A DNA stretch of 46,892 nucleotides from contig JAPLJI010000058.1 in assembly GCA_026388655.1 (NCBI GenBank), forward strand, positions 1 through 46,892. The letters run 5' to 3'. Numbering within the stretch: the first letter of the stretch is position 1; each line of letters starts with the position of its first letter. A program made the position numbers and the translations under genes. Under the pieces are notes generated by a model that worked only from the letters and a program-made list of their open reading frames with translations, was not told the origin of the DNA and did not search any database. Origin of the DNA: Pseudomonadota bacterium (GTDB taxonomy: Bacteria > Desulfobacterota > JAPLJL01). Of this stretch, positions 28,095 through 40,139 are shown piece by piece.

Positions 28095-28180
28095 TTTTGC
28101 TTCCGTTGTTGCCCAATTTATTGGGCGAATTGTAAGCCACCAGTCATAACCGTTATAGAACAAATATATCGGCAGACAGA

Positions 28181-28249
28181 TTGTAATTTGTTTGGAATTT
28201 GGGATTTGGGATTTGTTTGGTAATTGGAGCTTGGTAATTGGAATTTGCT
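28181..28249. repeat. Period-7 intergenic tract
   Basis: aatttgg gatttgg gatttgtttgg taattgg agcttgg taattgg aatttgc, ends at the stop of the 28250-29941 mutase. Confidence 0.9.
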
Positions 28250-29941
<1,692 letters not shown>

Positions 29942-29996
29942 CTTCTCATCCTCAAATATCTTTCCGGCAATTCCGGCCGGCGCGATCGCTAATCCC

Positions 29997-31919
29997 TTAA
30001 CCCAGTCCTAAATCCTTATCCTTGGCGGACAGGGAAACATTTCCCGCGGATTTTAGCAACGCCCAGACCTCTTCCACAATGCCATTGGCGTCAATCCCGT
30101 AAATTGAGCGCAGGCGGTCCTGGGGACCGTGCTCGACAAACTCGTCCGGGATCCCGAGCCTCCTGACCTTGAGGTGCCGGATCCCCATGATTTCCAGCTC
30201 TTCCAGGACGGCGCTCCCAAAACCGCCCCCGAGCACGTTGTCCTCCACCGTGACCAGGACCCGGTGCCGGCGAGAGAGCTCCTCCAGCAGGGCCCGGTCC
30301 AGGGGCTTGGCAAAGCGGGCGTTGACCACGGTTACCCGCAAATCCCCGGCCTCCAGCTTTTCGGCCGCCTTCAGCGCCGCCGGAACCGTGGAACCGATCG
30401 CCAGCAGGCAGACCTCGCTTCCCTCCCGGAGGATCTCGGCCTTTCCGACGGGAAGAATCCCGATCTCGGCTTCCAGGTCCGCCCCCAGCCCTTTCCCCCG
30501 GGGAAAACGAATCGCCGCCGGCCCGGGAAGGGAAAAGGCGGTTTTCAGCATCCGCCGGAGTTCATTCTCATCCCGGGGAGCCATGAGGACCAGGTTGGGA
30601 ATAAAGCGCAGGTAAGAGAGGTCGAAAAGACCGTGGTGGGTGGGCCCGTCGGCCCCGACGATTCCGGCCCGGTCGAGCGCGAAGACCACCGGCAGGTTCT
30701 GGAAGCAGACATCATGCAGGATCTGGTCAAAAGCCCGCTGGAGGAAGGTGGAATAAATCGCCACCAGGGGGCGCAGGCCTTCGCAGGCCAAACCGGCCGC
30801 GAAGGTCACCGCGTGCTGCTCGGCGATCCCGACATCGTAAAAACGGTCGGGAAAAGTTTCCCGGAAATAATTCAGCCCGGTGCCTTCCGGCATGGCCGCG
30901 GTAATGGCGACAATCCGCCGGTCCTCCCGGGCCAGGTCCACCAGGGTTTTCCCGAAAACCTCGGTGTAGGAAGGGATCTTGCTCTTCTCCTGGCTCTCCC
31001 CGGTTTCCACCGCGAACGGCCCCACCCCGTGAAAATGCTCGGGGTTCTTCTCCGCCGGCAGGTAGCCCTTGCCCTTGGTGGTGCAGACGTGAACCAGGAC
31101 CGGGCCATCCCAGTTTTTCACGTTTCCGAAGGTTTCGAGCAGGCGGTCCATCCGGTGACCGAGGATCGGCCCGACATAATAAAACCCCAGGGCCTCGAAA
31201 AGAATGCCGGGGGTGATGAAACCCTTCAGGGCGTCCTCGAACTTGCGGATCACGGCGACCAGGGTTTCCCCGATTACCGGAATCTTCCGCAGGTAATATT
31301 TCAGGGTCCGCCGGAGACTGAGGAAAAAACTGCCGGTCATCTTCCGGGAGAGAAACGAGGAAAAAGCTCCGACCGAGGGCGCGATCGACCAGTCGTTGTC
31401 GTTCAGGACCACGATCAGGTTGCGTTCCAGATGCCCGACCTGGTTCAAGGCCTCGAAAGCCATCCCGGCGGTCAGGGCCCCGTCCCCGATTACCGCGATC
31501 ACCTTGCCCGCCTGGCCCTTCCGGGCGATCGCCTCGGCGATGCCCAGGGCGGCGGAGATGGAGGTCGAGCTGTGCCCGACGCTGAAACAGTCATGCTCGG
31601 AATCCCCCCGGCGGATGAAGCCCGACATCCCGCCCAGCTGGCGGAGATTGGCGAACTCCTCCTTCCGGCCGGTCAGGAGCTTGTGGGCGTAGGTCTGATG
31701 GCCGACATCCCAGACCAGCCGGTCCTGGGGGGAGTCAAAAATATAATGGAGAGCCAGGATCAGCTCCACCGCCCCCAGGGAAGAGGCCAGGTGGCCTCCG
31801 GTCCGGGAAACCGTTTGGATGATCTCCTCCCGAATTTCTTGCGCTAGTTTTTCGAGGTCCGGCAGGGAGAAATTTTTCAGGTCCCGGGGATGATTAACCC
31901 GCTTCAGGAGTTCGCCCAC
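29997..31919 (-). CDS. dxs: 1-deoxy-D-xylulose-5-phosphate synthase
   Basis: [89 protein letters not shown]. Confidence 0.97.
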   Translation of the reverse strand: MGELLKRVNHPRDLKNFSLPDLEKLAQEIREEIIQTVSRTGGHLASSLGAVELILALHYIFDSPQDRLVWDVGHQTYAHKLLTGRKEEFANLRQLGGMSGFIRRGDSEHDCFSVGHSSTSISAALGIAEAIARKGQAGKVIAVIGDGALTAGMAFEALNQVGHLERNLIVVLNDNDWSIAPSVGAFSSFLSRKMTGSFFLSLRRTLKYYLRKIPVIGETLVAVIRKFEDALKGFITPGILFEALGFYYVGPILGHRMDRLLETFGNVKNWDGPVLVHVCTTKGKGYLPAEKNPEHFHGVGPFAVETGESQEKSKIPSYTEVFGKTLVDLAREDRRIVAITAAMPEGTGLNYFRETFPDRFYDVGIAEQHAVTFAAGLACEGLRPLVAIYSTFLQRAFDQILHDVCFQNLPVVFALDRAGIVGADGPTHHGLFDLSYLRFIPNLVLMAPRDENELRRMLKTAFSLPGPAAIRFPRGKGLGADLEAEIGILPVGKAEILREGSEVCLLAIGSTVPAALKAAEKLEAGDLRVTVVNARFAKPLDRALLEELSRRHRVLVTVEDNVLGGGFGSAVLEELEIMGIRHLKVRRLGIPDEFVEHGPQDRLRSIYGIDANGIVEEVWALLKSAGNVSLSAKDKDLGLG

Positions 31920-32643
31920 CTGGATTGCCTCCGTCGTAAAAGATGATCCGCTGGCAGTTGGGACACTGGTAGAGGCTGTCGCTCCGGATGACTTCGTTAA
32001 AAAGCTGGGGCGGAACGTTGACGAAGCAACCCTGACAGATTCCGCCCTTAACTTCGATAACCACGTTCCAGGAAACCCGGTCGCGGATCCGTCGGTAACG
32101 CTCCAGCATCGTTTTCTGCAACCCCACGGTGATTACGGCCCGCTGCGCCTGGAGCCGGTCAATCTGGACCTCGATGCCCTCAACATCCTGCTGCAGTTTC
32201 TGGATTTCGGCCAGGACCTCCACTTCCCCTTTCTTCAGGGCCTCTTCCTGGCCGACCAGACCCATCCGGATCTGTTCCAGCTCCTCCATCCGGCGGATCA
32301 GCTGCTCCTCGATCTCGTTGTTTTCCTTTTTGGTCAGGGCAATCTCCCGGAGCAAGGCCTGGTATTCCTTCCCGGTCCGGACCGCCCGGATCTTGGCTTC
32401 CACCCGCTTGGTCTTATCCTCGCGGTACTTGAGGTCGTTTTCCTTCTGGTGCTGTTCCAGCTCGAGATTCTTTAAAAGCTCCTTCTCGCTCTCGATTTTT
32501 TCCCGCTGGCTGCGAATTTTCTCCTCCAGCTCGGAAACCTTCCTCGGATTTTCCCGGTGCTTTCTTTCGGACTCCACCAGTTCCCGGTCCAGTAACTGCA
32601 GCTCGATAAGTTTTTTAATAATTATCTGGACATTTGGATCCAC
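31894..32643 (-). CDS. Coiled-coil protein with C-terminal C4-type zinc ribbon
   Basis: N-terminal coiled coil; [38 protein letters not shown]; overlaps dxs start by 26 nt. Confidence 0.88.
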   Translation of the reverse strand: MDPNVQIIIKKLIELQLLDRELVESERKHRENPRKVSELEEKIRSQREKIESEKELLKNLELEQHQKENDLKYREDKTKRVEAKIRAVRTGKEYQALLREIALTKKENNEIEEQLIRRMEELEQIRMGLVGQEEALKKGEVEVLAEIQKLQQDVEGIEVQIDRLQAQRAVITVGLQKTMLERYRRIRDRVSWNVVIEVKGGICQGCFVNVPPQLFNEVIRSDSLYQCPNCQRIIFYDGGNPGGRTPEAG

Positions 32644-32685
32644 TCTCGACTCTCTCCTCGGGTTTGTTTCAATCCTTTTTCGTCA

Positions 32686-32758
32686 TGGGCCCACCAGGGT
32701 TCGAACCTGGGACCTTCCGGTTATGAGCCGGTGGCTCTACCAGCTGAGCTATGGGCCC
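32686..32758 (-). tRNA. tRNA with CAT anticodon (elongator Met or lysidine-modified Ile2)
   Basis: Reverse complement GGGCCCATAGCTCAGCTGGTAGAGCCACCGGCTCATAACCGGAAGGTCCCAGGTTCGAACCCTGGTGGGCCCA folds as a cloverleaf: 7-bp acceptor, GCTC/GAGC D stem, CTCATAA anticodon loop, CCAGG-TTCGAAC-CCTGG T arm; CCA not encoded. Confidence 0.95.
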
Positions 32759-32802
32759 TTCAATCCTGTCCGCCCGGTTCGGGATGGGTTTTTCCCCGTT
32801 CA

Positions 32803-34578
32803 TCAAGCCTCGGCAAAACTTTTCAAAGTCTTGCACCGGGAGGGATGCCGCAATTTCTTGATCGCCTTGGCCTCGATCTGGCGGATCCGCTCCCGGGTGA
32901 CCGAGAAATTCCGGCCCACTTCCTCCAGGGTATGATCGCATTTCTCCCCGATCCCGAAACGCATGCGCAAGATCTTTTCCTCGCGCGGCGAAAGCGTGGA
33001 CAGGATCCGCTGCGTATGCTCGGAAAGGTTGCAGGAGCTGACCGTCTCCAGGGGGGAGACGATGTTCTTGTCCTCGATGAAGTCGCCCAGATGGCTGTCT
33101 TCCTCTTCCCCGATCGGGGTCTCCAGGGAGACCGGTTCCCGCGCGATCTTGAGCACATTGCGGACCTTGTCCTGGGGCAGCTCCATCTGCTCGGCGATTT
33201 CCTCCGGGGTGGGTTCGCGCCCGATCCCCTGCACCAAGTAGCGGGATGTCCGGATCAGTTTGTTGATCGTCTCGATCATGTGTACCGGGATCCGGATAGT
33301 CCGGGCCTGGTCGGCGATCGCCCGCGTGATCGCCTGCCGGATCCACCAAGTGGCGTAAGTGGAAAATTTATAGCCGCGCTGGTATTCGAATTTCTCGACC
33401 GCTTTCATCAGGCCGATGTTCCCTTCCTGGATCAGGTCCAGGAACTGCAGGCCCCGGTTGGTATATTTCTTGGCGATACTGACCACCAGGCGCAGGTTGG
33501 CCTCCACCAGCTCCCGCTTGGCCTCGCGCACGATTTCCTCCCCGGTCTTGACTTCCGAGAGCACCGACCGGAGCTCCCGGGCCCTCGAACCCGCGGTTTT
33601 CTCCACCTTGCGGATCCGGCCCTCGACCGCTTCGATCACCCGCTTCATTTCCCGCCCCCACTCGGGGGTTAAAAGCGTTCCGGTCTTGAGGTCCCGGATC
33701 CGCCCGTTCTTCTTGCTCTGGCCCCGGGAGACCCGGCCCAGGACCTGCTTGAGCTCCGGGACCCGGATCCCCATCCGATCCTCAATCCCCCGGATCTCTT
33801 CCTCCGCCTTGTCCACCCGGGAGACCAAGCTGTTCAGGCGGATGATAATCCTTTCAATCTGCCGGTCGGAAAGATCGATTTCCTCCAGGACCCCGAGCAG
33901 GAGCTCCTGGACCTTCTTCAACCGGCGGCGGTGTTTTTCCCGGCCTTTCCGGGAAAGCTGGGCGGCGCGCAGGGCCTGCTGAACCTCGAGTTTTTCCCGG
34001 TTCAGGCGGCGGGCTTTCTTGATCAAAGCCATAATCCGCTTCCGGCGTTCCTCGATATTGGCCGGGTCGATTTCCTCCTCGTTATTGTCGCGGTTGATCT
34101 CCCGCACCCGCACCCGTTTCTGGACCAGTCTCTCCCCCAATTCAATGATTTCCGGGATCGCGATGGAGGAGCCCAGGATCGCCTTGCGAACCCGCTGGAT
34201 CCCATCTTCGATCCGCTTGGCGATTTCCACCTCCCCCTCCCGGGTCAGAAGATCAATCCGCCCCATCTCCTTGAGATAGAGCTTGACCGGGTCGTTCACC
34301 GATACTTGCAGAGTCAGCTCGGGTACGATCTCTCCTTCCTCTTCCTTGCCCTCGAGCCCGGCGACGGGATACAAACGCACGTTGGGAACGGCATCGGTCA
34401 CCTCGATATCCATCTCCCCGAGCATCATCATCATGTTATCAAGCTGGTCCGGGGAAATCAGATCCGGCGGGAGCAGGTCATTAACCTCGTCGTAGGTCAG
34501 GTAGCCTTTTTCCTTCCCCATCCGGATCAACTTCTGGATTTCCTGGTTATGCAAGTCTTCCTTAAACTCTTCTGCCAT
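32803..34578 (-). CDS. rpoD: RNA polymerase primary sigma factor RpoD
   Basis: [78 protein letters not shown]; region 4 [32 protein letters not shown]. Confidence 0.98.
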   Translation of the reverse strand: MAEEFKEDLHNQEIQKLIRMGKEKGYLTYDEVNDLLPPDLISPDQLDNMMMMLGEMDIEVTDAVPNVRLYPVAGLEGKEEEGEIVPELTLQVSVNDPVKLYLKEMGRIDLLTREGEVEIAKRIEDGIQRVRKAILGSSIAIPEIIELGERLVQKRVRVREINRDNNEEEIDPANIEERRKRIMALIKKARRLNREKLEVQQALRAAQLSRKGREKHRRRLKKVQELLLGVLEEIDLSDRQIERIIIRLNSLVSRVDKAEEEIRGIEDRMGIRVPELKQVLGRVSRGQSKKNGRIRDLKTGTLLTPEWGREMKRVIEAVEGRIRKVEKTAGSRARELRSVLSEVKTGEEIVREAKRELVEANLRLVVSIAKKYTNRGLQFLDLIQEGNIGLMKAVEKFEYQRGYKFSTYATWWIRQAITRAIADQARTIRIPVHMIETINKLIRTSRYLVQGIGREPTPEEIAEQMELPQDKVRNVLKIAREPVSLETPIGEEEDSHLGDFIEDKNIVSPLETVSSCNLSEHTQRILSTLSPREEKILRMRFGIGEKCDHTLEEVGRNFSVTRERIRQIEAKAIKKLRHPSRCKTLKSFAEA

Positions 34579-36430
34579 TTTGCCCCTCCCCCTTCCGCTG
34601 CAGATCTATTTCCAGCGTCTTTTCCTTTTGGATCAGGTTTTTCTTCTCCAAAAGCAAGCCGTGGATTTTCTCCGCGTCCCCCTTTCTTTCGGCATCGGCA
34701 ATCTGCCCAGAAATATTTAGCTGAGCTTCCTTAAGCTTAACCAAATGGACTCGGAGAAAACAATCCCGGACCACTTTCTCCCGTCCCGACGGAGTCAGGG
34801 ACTCCAGTTCGCTCCCTTTGACCGCCCAGAGCGAAAGCCACGCTTTTACCTCCTGGTCCAAAAGTTGATCGGCCAGGATCGCCGCTTCCACCTTGGCCCC
34901 TTCCTTTAAAGTGTCTCCAATCATCCGGGCCAGCTCCTGGAGACCCGGATGGGAGAAGAATTCTTCAATCTCGTCGGCCATCTTCCCGATCCGGAAGGGG
35001 TCCAGCAAAACAATCTCCATCAGCAATCTCTCCTCCACCGGCAGCTGGGCCCCGGGTTCGGCCGAAACCCGGCCGGCCGTCGCGGGTCCCCCCCCGGTGC
35101 GGGAACGGTTCTGGCGGCGCAGGATCTCCGCCTTTTCCCTGACCCGGGTCTCTTCCACCCCGATGCGCTCGGAGATCTCTTTCAGAAAAAGGCCCTGGGT
35201 CACCGGGTCGCCGACCTTGACGATATAAGACAGGGATTCCTCCAGGGTTTTCATTCTCCCGGCGGTGGATCGGCCGTTCCGGCTCTCCAGGTGCTGGAGA
35301 AAAAGTCCCAGCAAGGATTCCGAATGGCTGATCAGCGTCTGAAACTGCTCCGGCCCGCGCTTTCGGACAAAATCGTCGGGGTCCAGGCCCTCCGGGAGCA
35401 GGACCCCTTCCGCGGACAAACCTTTTTCCAGAAACAAGCCCAGAGACCTCCAGGCCGCCCTTCGCCCCGCCTCATCGCCGTCATAAATGGCCACCACCTT
35501 TTCTCCCATGCCCTGGAGCATCCCCACCTGGTCCAAGGTCAGGGCCGTTCCCAGGGTAGCCACGGTATAGTTCACCCCGGCCTGGTGCAGGATGATCAAA
35601 TCAAAATATCCCTCCACCAGGACGACGGTTCCTTTCTCCCGGATCGCGGAGCGGGCCTGGGTGAGCCCGTAGAGGTTCCGTCCCTTTTGATAAATCGGGG
35701 AATCGGAGGAATTAAGAAATTTCGGTTCGAACCTTTCCCGGTCTCCGGTCCCGCCTTCACCCCGTAAAATCCGTCCCCCGAAGCCTACCACCCGGCCGCG
35801 CGGATCCTCGATCGGGAAAATTATCCGGTCGCGAAACCGGTCCAGGCCTTTCCCCCCACCCCGGCCCGGGATCACCAATCCCAGTTTCTCGACCAGGGAC
35901 AGGTTTAAACCCTGCCGGGCCAGGTCATCCCGGAGGCCCGAGCCTTCCGGCCGGGCGTAACCCAGGGAAAACGCGATCCACATTTCCCGGCCGACTCCGC
36001 GGGAAAGCAGGTATTCCCGGGCCGGTTGACCCTCTTCTCCCTGGATATTTTTCAAATAATGCTCCCGGGCCTTGGTATTAATTTCCAGGAAGAGTTCCTT
36101 CTCCTCCCGGTATCTGCGCGCCTCTTTGGTATCGCGCAAGGGGGTTAATTTGATGCCGGCGCGGCGGGCCAGGAGTTCCACCGACTCGGGAAAAGTCAGG
36201 GACTCCTTCTTCATCAGGAAATTAAAAACCGTCCCGCCTTCTCCGCACCCGAAACAGTAATACATCTGTTTTTCGCGGCTGACCGAGAAAGAGGGGGTTT
36301 TTTCGGAATGGAAGGGGCAGAGGCCGGTAAAATTACGGCCGGCTTTTTTTAAACGGACATACTCGGAGATTACCTCGGCAATATCAGTCCGGTTCCGGAC
36401 TAACTCAATATCGGCCTGAGAAAATCCCAA
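34562..36430 (-). CDS. dnaG: DNA primase
   Basis: CHC2 zinc finger [69 protein letters not shown]. Confidence 0.97.
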   Translation of the reverse strand: MGFSQADIELVRNRTDIAEVISEYVRLKKAGRNFTGLCPFHSEKTPSFSVSREKQMYYCFGCGEGGTVFNFLMKKESLTFPESVELLARRAGIKLTPLRDTKEARRYREEKELFLEINTKAREHYLKNIQGEEGQPAREYLLSRGVGREMWIAFSLGYARPEGSGLRDDLARQGLNLSLVEKLGLVIPGRGGGKGLDRFRDRIIFPIEDPRGRVVGFGGRILRGEGGTGDRERFEPKFLNSSDSPIYQKGRNLYGLTQARSAIREKGTVVLVEGYFDLIILHQAGVNYTVATLGTALTLDQVGMLQGMGEKVVAIYDGDEAGRRAAWRSLGLFLEKGLSAEGVLLPEGLDPDDFVRKRGPEQFQTLISHSESLLGLFLQHLESRNGRSTAGRMKTLEESLSYIVKVGDPVTQGLFLKEISERIGVEETRVREKAEILRRQNRSRTGGGPATAGRVSAEPGAQLPVEERLLMEIVLLDPFRIGKMADEIEEFFSHPGLQELARMIGDTLKEGAKVEAAILADQLLDQEVKAWLSLWAVKGSELESLTPSGREKVVRDCFLRVHLVKLKEAQLNISGQIADAERKGDAEKIHGLLLEKKNLIQKEKTLEIDLQRKGEGQNGRRV

Positions 36431-36662
36431 TGGGAATCCTCTCCTCTGAAGTTGAGGTTGATTTCCTCCAGAAAGGAGAACAAGACATCTGAATTAAGAT
36501 TAAAAAAAACGGAAAAACAAAATCTTCAGGATAATTTTTGATTGCTTTCTCTTATCCCGGGTGAGAATCCGACGCCCGCAACTTCACCGTTTCCGGCTAT
36601 CTATTTTGCGAATTCGTCCCTGCGAAAACTGGTTATTTTTATTGGTCAAACTCAAATCGCGA

Positions 36663-36860
36663 TTAAGCCCGAGAAATTCTGATCCGCTTGGCCGCCCGTT
36701 TTCGGGCCGCGATCGCTTTTTTCTTTCTCTTGACGCTGGGCTTTTCGAAATGCTCGCGCTTGCGGATCTCGGACAGAATGCCTTCCCGCTCACATTGCCG
36801 TTTAAATCTTCTTAGCGCGCTTTCAAATGACTCGTTCTCTTTAACCCGAACATATGTCAT
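36663..36860 (-). CDS. rpsU: Small ribosomal subunit protein bS21
   Basis: [48 protein letters not shown]. Confidence 0.96.
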   Translation of the reverse strand: MTYVRVKENESFESALRRFKRQCEREGILSEIRKREHFEKPSVKRKKKAIAARKRAAKRIRISRA

Positions 36861-36919
36861 TCAATATCACCCCTTTCATAAGGAAGTAATTATATAGGTC
36901 AAATGCCGTTCGTCAATGC

Positions 36920-37717
36920 TCACCACTTGATTAATTTTCTCAAATCCCGGGCCTTTCTCCGGCTCAAAGGGACGGATTTGCGGTTGTCCATGATCAATTC
37001 ATAGCTCCCCAGCTTGGTCCGGTTGATCTGGTCGATCCGGTTCAAATTGATCAGAAATCCCCGGTGAGGCCGGAAAAATTTCCCGGAGCCGAAATCCCGC
37101 TCGATTTCTTCCAGGGTTCGGTAGTTTACCATTCCCTTGAAATCCGATCCGTAAGCGTTGACCACCCCGTCCTCAATGGCAAAGCAGATGATATCGTCCG
37201 GGTTGATCAGCACGGCGCTCCCCGCCTTGCGGATCGAAATCCGCTTTTTCTCCATCTGTTCCAGGGGCGCGCCCAGGCGGCGGATGAGGTCTTCCCAGGG
37301 CGGGGCCTGGGCCCGCGACCTGCCGGCGATTTCCTTCCGAACCCTCTCCACTACTTCCCGCAGGCGGTTAAAATCCACCGGCTTGAGGAGGTAATCCAGC
37401 GCCCAGGACTCAAAGGCCTTCAGAGCGTATTTATTATAGGCGGTGACAAAAACCACCTGCGGACGCTCTTCCAGGTCTTTCAGGCGCTTGGCCACCTCGA
37501 TCCCGTCGAAGCCGGGCATCCGGATGTCCAGAAAAGCCAGGTCCGGGCTGACCTTCTCAATCGTTTCCAGGGCTTCCTTGCCGTTGCTGGCCTCGGCCAC
37601 GATCTCCACCCCCGGGATCTGGTCGAGAAAATAACGCAAACCTTCCCGGGCGGGCGATTCATCATCCGCGATTACCACCCTGAGCTTTTCGATCTCTCCC
37701 ATGTTCACCTTCCCCAT
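36920..37717 (-). CDS. LytTR-family response regulator
   Basis: Receiver VVIADDESPAREGLRYFL...DLAFLDIRMPGFDGIEVAKRL; C-terminal LytTR NYRTLEEIERDFGSGKFFRPHRGFLINLNRID. Confidence 0.95.
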   Translation of the reverse strand: MGKVNMGEIEKLRVVIADDESPAREGLRYFLDQIPGVEIVAEASNGKEALETIEKVSPDLAFLDIRMPGFDGIEVAKRLKDLEERPQVVFVTAYNKYALKAFESWALDYLLKPVDFNRLREVVERVRKEIAGRSRAQAPPWEDLIRRLGAPLEQMEKKRISIRKAGSAVLINPDDIICFAIEDGVVNAYGSDFKGMVNYRTLEEIERDFGSGKFFRPHRGFLINLNRIDQINRTKLGSYELIMDNRKSVPLSRRKARDLRKLIKW

Positions 37718-37739
37718 TTTTGGGATAACCAGACGGTCA

Positions 37740-39083
37740 TCACCGGAGCAAAGCCTCGTGAATAAATCCGTATCCGGGGACGAACACCTCGACCTCGGTT
37801 CCTCCCCCGGGGCGATTTTTGATCACCAGATGATAGTCATTTCCGTAAATCGTCCGCAGACGCTCTTCGACATTTTTCAAGCCCCCGCCCTCACCCAGCC
37901 GGGTCTCCCCGATATCCTCGGCGAAATCCTCGCTGCTTTCGATCCCCACCCCGTTGTCCCGGACCCGGATGATCACCCCCCCATCCTGCGGGGCGGTATT
38001 GATCTCCACCGTGCCCCCTTTCGGACTGGGGGCGATCCCGTGGTTGACCGCGTTCTCCACCAGGGGCTGTAAAACCATGGTGGGAATCAGCGCGTCCTCG
38101 GTGTCGGGATGAATTTCCTTCTGGATCTGCAGGCGCGACCCGTAGCGGGCCTGCTCGATGTTAAGGTAATCATCCACGAATTCCAGCTCCTGCTTCAGGG
38201 GGATGATCTCCCGGGGATCGTCGAAAAGCCGCCGGAGCATCCCGGAGAGCTCCCCGATCAGAAAGCGGCTGCGCTCGGGGTTGGTCAGGGACTGGGTGGA
38301 GATGGTATTGAGGGTGTTAAAGAGAAAGTGGGGGTTGATCTGCCGCCGCAGGGCTTCCAGGCGGGCCTGCGCGAGCTTGGTGTTGCTCTGGGAAAGGTGC
38401 TCCTCGATCCGGACATGGTTCCAGATCCAGAGCGGAATCCCCACGCAGGAGGCATTAAAGAGCAGGATAAAAAAGACCGCCACGGGATTGGTGCTGGTCA
38501 ATGCGAATACCATTCCGGGGAAGAAGGAAAAAATCATCCGCAGGGAATCCAGCAAAACAAAGGTTAACAGGGGATAGGTTTCGAAGGGCACGCTTCGATC
38601 ACGCAGATAACTCCACACCAAGCGGTAAGCCACGACCGGGGGCAGCGGGAATGTTTTGTAGGGATGGATTTTTTCCGGCCGCGCTTTAAAGATCATTCCC
38701 CCGGCAATCCCCGCCAGGATAAAAAACAGGAGGTTAAGGTGCTCGCCCGTGAGTAGGGAAAAGATTCCGATGATGGAGCCCAGCATGACCCCGGCCGGCC
38801 AGCCCTCGGTCAGGCCGATTAAAAAAATCCCTTCCATCGTTAAATCCGCGGGCTGGTAACCGTAAATCAGGCGGGAAAAGAAACCCAGCAGCAACAAACC
38901 GCCAAAACTGAAATTGAACGCGAGCCACTGGGTCCGGTTCTTTTTTTCCTGCAGCAACAGCCGGCGGAAACGGTGGCTCAACGCCACCACCGCCGCGAAG
39001 CAGGCCATGATGCCCGCTTTAAGGGTCAGGGTGACCAGCAGGCCCTGGATCCGGTTTAAATCCACAAAATCGATTGGAAACAT
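37740..39083 (-). CDS. LytS-type multi-TM sensor histidine kinase
   Basis: Multiple TM segments; LEALRRQINPHFLFNTLNTIS; PLVENAVNHGIAP; RVRDNGVGI. Confidence 0.95.
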   Translation of the reverse strand: MFPIDFVDLNRIQGLLVTLTLKAGIMACFAAVVALSHRFRRLLLQEKKNRTQWLAFNFSFGGLLLLGFFSRLIYGYQPADLTMEGIFLIGLTEGWPAGVMLGSIIGIFSLLTGEHLNLLFFILAGIAGGMIFKARPEKIHPYKTFPLPPVVAYRLVWSYLRDRSVPFETYPLLTFVLLDSLRMIFSFFPGMVFALTSTNPVAVFFILLFNASCVGIPLWIWNHVRIEEHLSQSNTKLAQARLEALRRQINPHFLFNTLNTISTQSLTNPERSRFLIGELSGMLRRLFDDPREIIPLKQELEFVDDYLNIEQARYGSRLQIQKEIHPDTEDALIPTMVLQPLVENAVNHGIAPSPKGGTVEINTAPQDGGVIIRVRDNGVGIESSEDFAEDIGETRLGEGGGLKNVEERLRTIYGNDYHLVIKNRPGGGTEVEVFVPGYGFIHEALLR

Positions 39084-39201
39084 AGCCTATATTTAACCCC
39101 CCCTTTAAGTTAAATTCAATGTTCGGTTATACCCTGATAATGGAAGTCACCAATCACCAAATCTCAATGACCAAATAATGCAGTTATTATTTCCTAATGC
39201 T

Positions 39202-39350
39202 TCGTAGTCGCCCGATTTACTTGTCCCGACTTCAGAGGGATTTATCCCGACATCGGAGGGATCGGACGCTTTTGAAAACCGCCGATCCCCTCAGCGAAGG
39301 GACAAGTGAATCGGCAGGCTACAAAATAATCCGCCCGCGAAAGACGGAGG
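39202..39350. repeat. Copy 1 of a palindromic element flanking the efflux cassette (expanded loop)
   Basis: TCGTAGTCGCCCGATTTAC...GTGAATCGGCAGGCTACAAAATAATCCGCCCGCGAAAGACGGAGGAA. Confidence 0.82.
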
Positions 39351-39457
39351 AATGGATTCAATCGCATTTTTCGAGTTTAATTATTTAAGACTTGACAACT
39401 CGAATCCTTACTATTATTTTTGAACCATTGTTCATTTTTTGAATATTTATTCCAAAT

Positions 39458-40096
39458 ATGCCTAACTCAGGTCGAAAAGAACGAGAGCAAACCCGTCACC
39501 GCCAGGAAATCCTGACCGCCGCCGAAAACGTCTTTGTCCGCAAGGGTTTTTTCAATACCACCATGAACGAGATCGCCCGGGCCGCGGAATTCGGGGTCGG
39601 AACCATTTATCAGTATTTCTCCAGCAAAGAAGAGCTCTATGCCACCCTGATCCTGGAAAGGACCGATGAAATCATGGATGCCCTCATCCTCTCCGCCCGC
39701 AAAGCCCCCGATCCGATCGGCAAAATTAAAACGCTGATTAATGAACAGCTGAAAATCTTCGATGCCAACAAGGGATTTATCCGCCTGATGGCCGCGGAAA
39801 TAGATACCCCCACCTCTCCCGAGGAAACCCGGAGCCGGCTCCGGTCGGAAATAGACTCAACCTACCAGCGTTTTCTGGAAGCGATCGAAAAAATATTTTC
39901 CGAAGGAATCAAGCTGGGGGTATTCCGGAATTTTCCCCCGAGAAAAATGACTGTCGCCCTCCAGGGTATCGTCACCGGATTCGTCTCGGAATGGTATCGC
40001 TCCGGCTTCCAGGAAAAATTATCCGATAATTCCGACCTCATTCTGAAAATCTTTTTTGACAGCCTGGAAATCCCGCCGGGCCGCGAAAATAAATGA
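39458..40096 (+). CDS. TetR/AcrR family transcriptional regulator
   Basis: ILTAAENVFVRKGFFNTTMNEIARAAEFGVGTIYQYFSSKEELYATL. Confidence 0.95.
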   Translation: MPNSGRKEREQTRHRQEILTAAENVFVRKGFFNTTMNEIARAAEFGVGTIYQYFSSKEELYATLILERTDEIMDALILSARKAPDPIGKIKTLINEQLKIFDANKGFIRLMAAEIDTPTSPEETRSRLRSEIDSTYQRFLEAIEKIFSEGIKLGVFRNFPPRKMTVALQGIVTGFVSEWYRSGFQEKLSDNSDLILKIFFDSLEIPPGRENK

Positions 40097-40139
40097 AAAT
40101 AATCCGATCCTTGAAGATCCCCGCCCCGAGGAGGCCAAA

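Noticed and set aside
5922-28249. CRISPR array interpretation of the short-period tracts
   Set aside because: Units are about 7 nt with no spacers and no cas genes; does not fit CRISPR.
30129-31847. 572-aa plus-strand ORF opposite dxs
   Set aside because: Antisense to a clear dxs. High GC at third codon positions leaves antisense frames free of stops; no recognisable domain.
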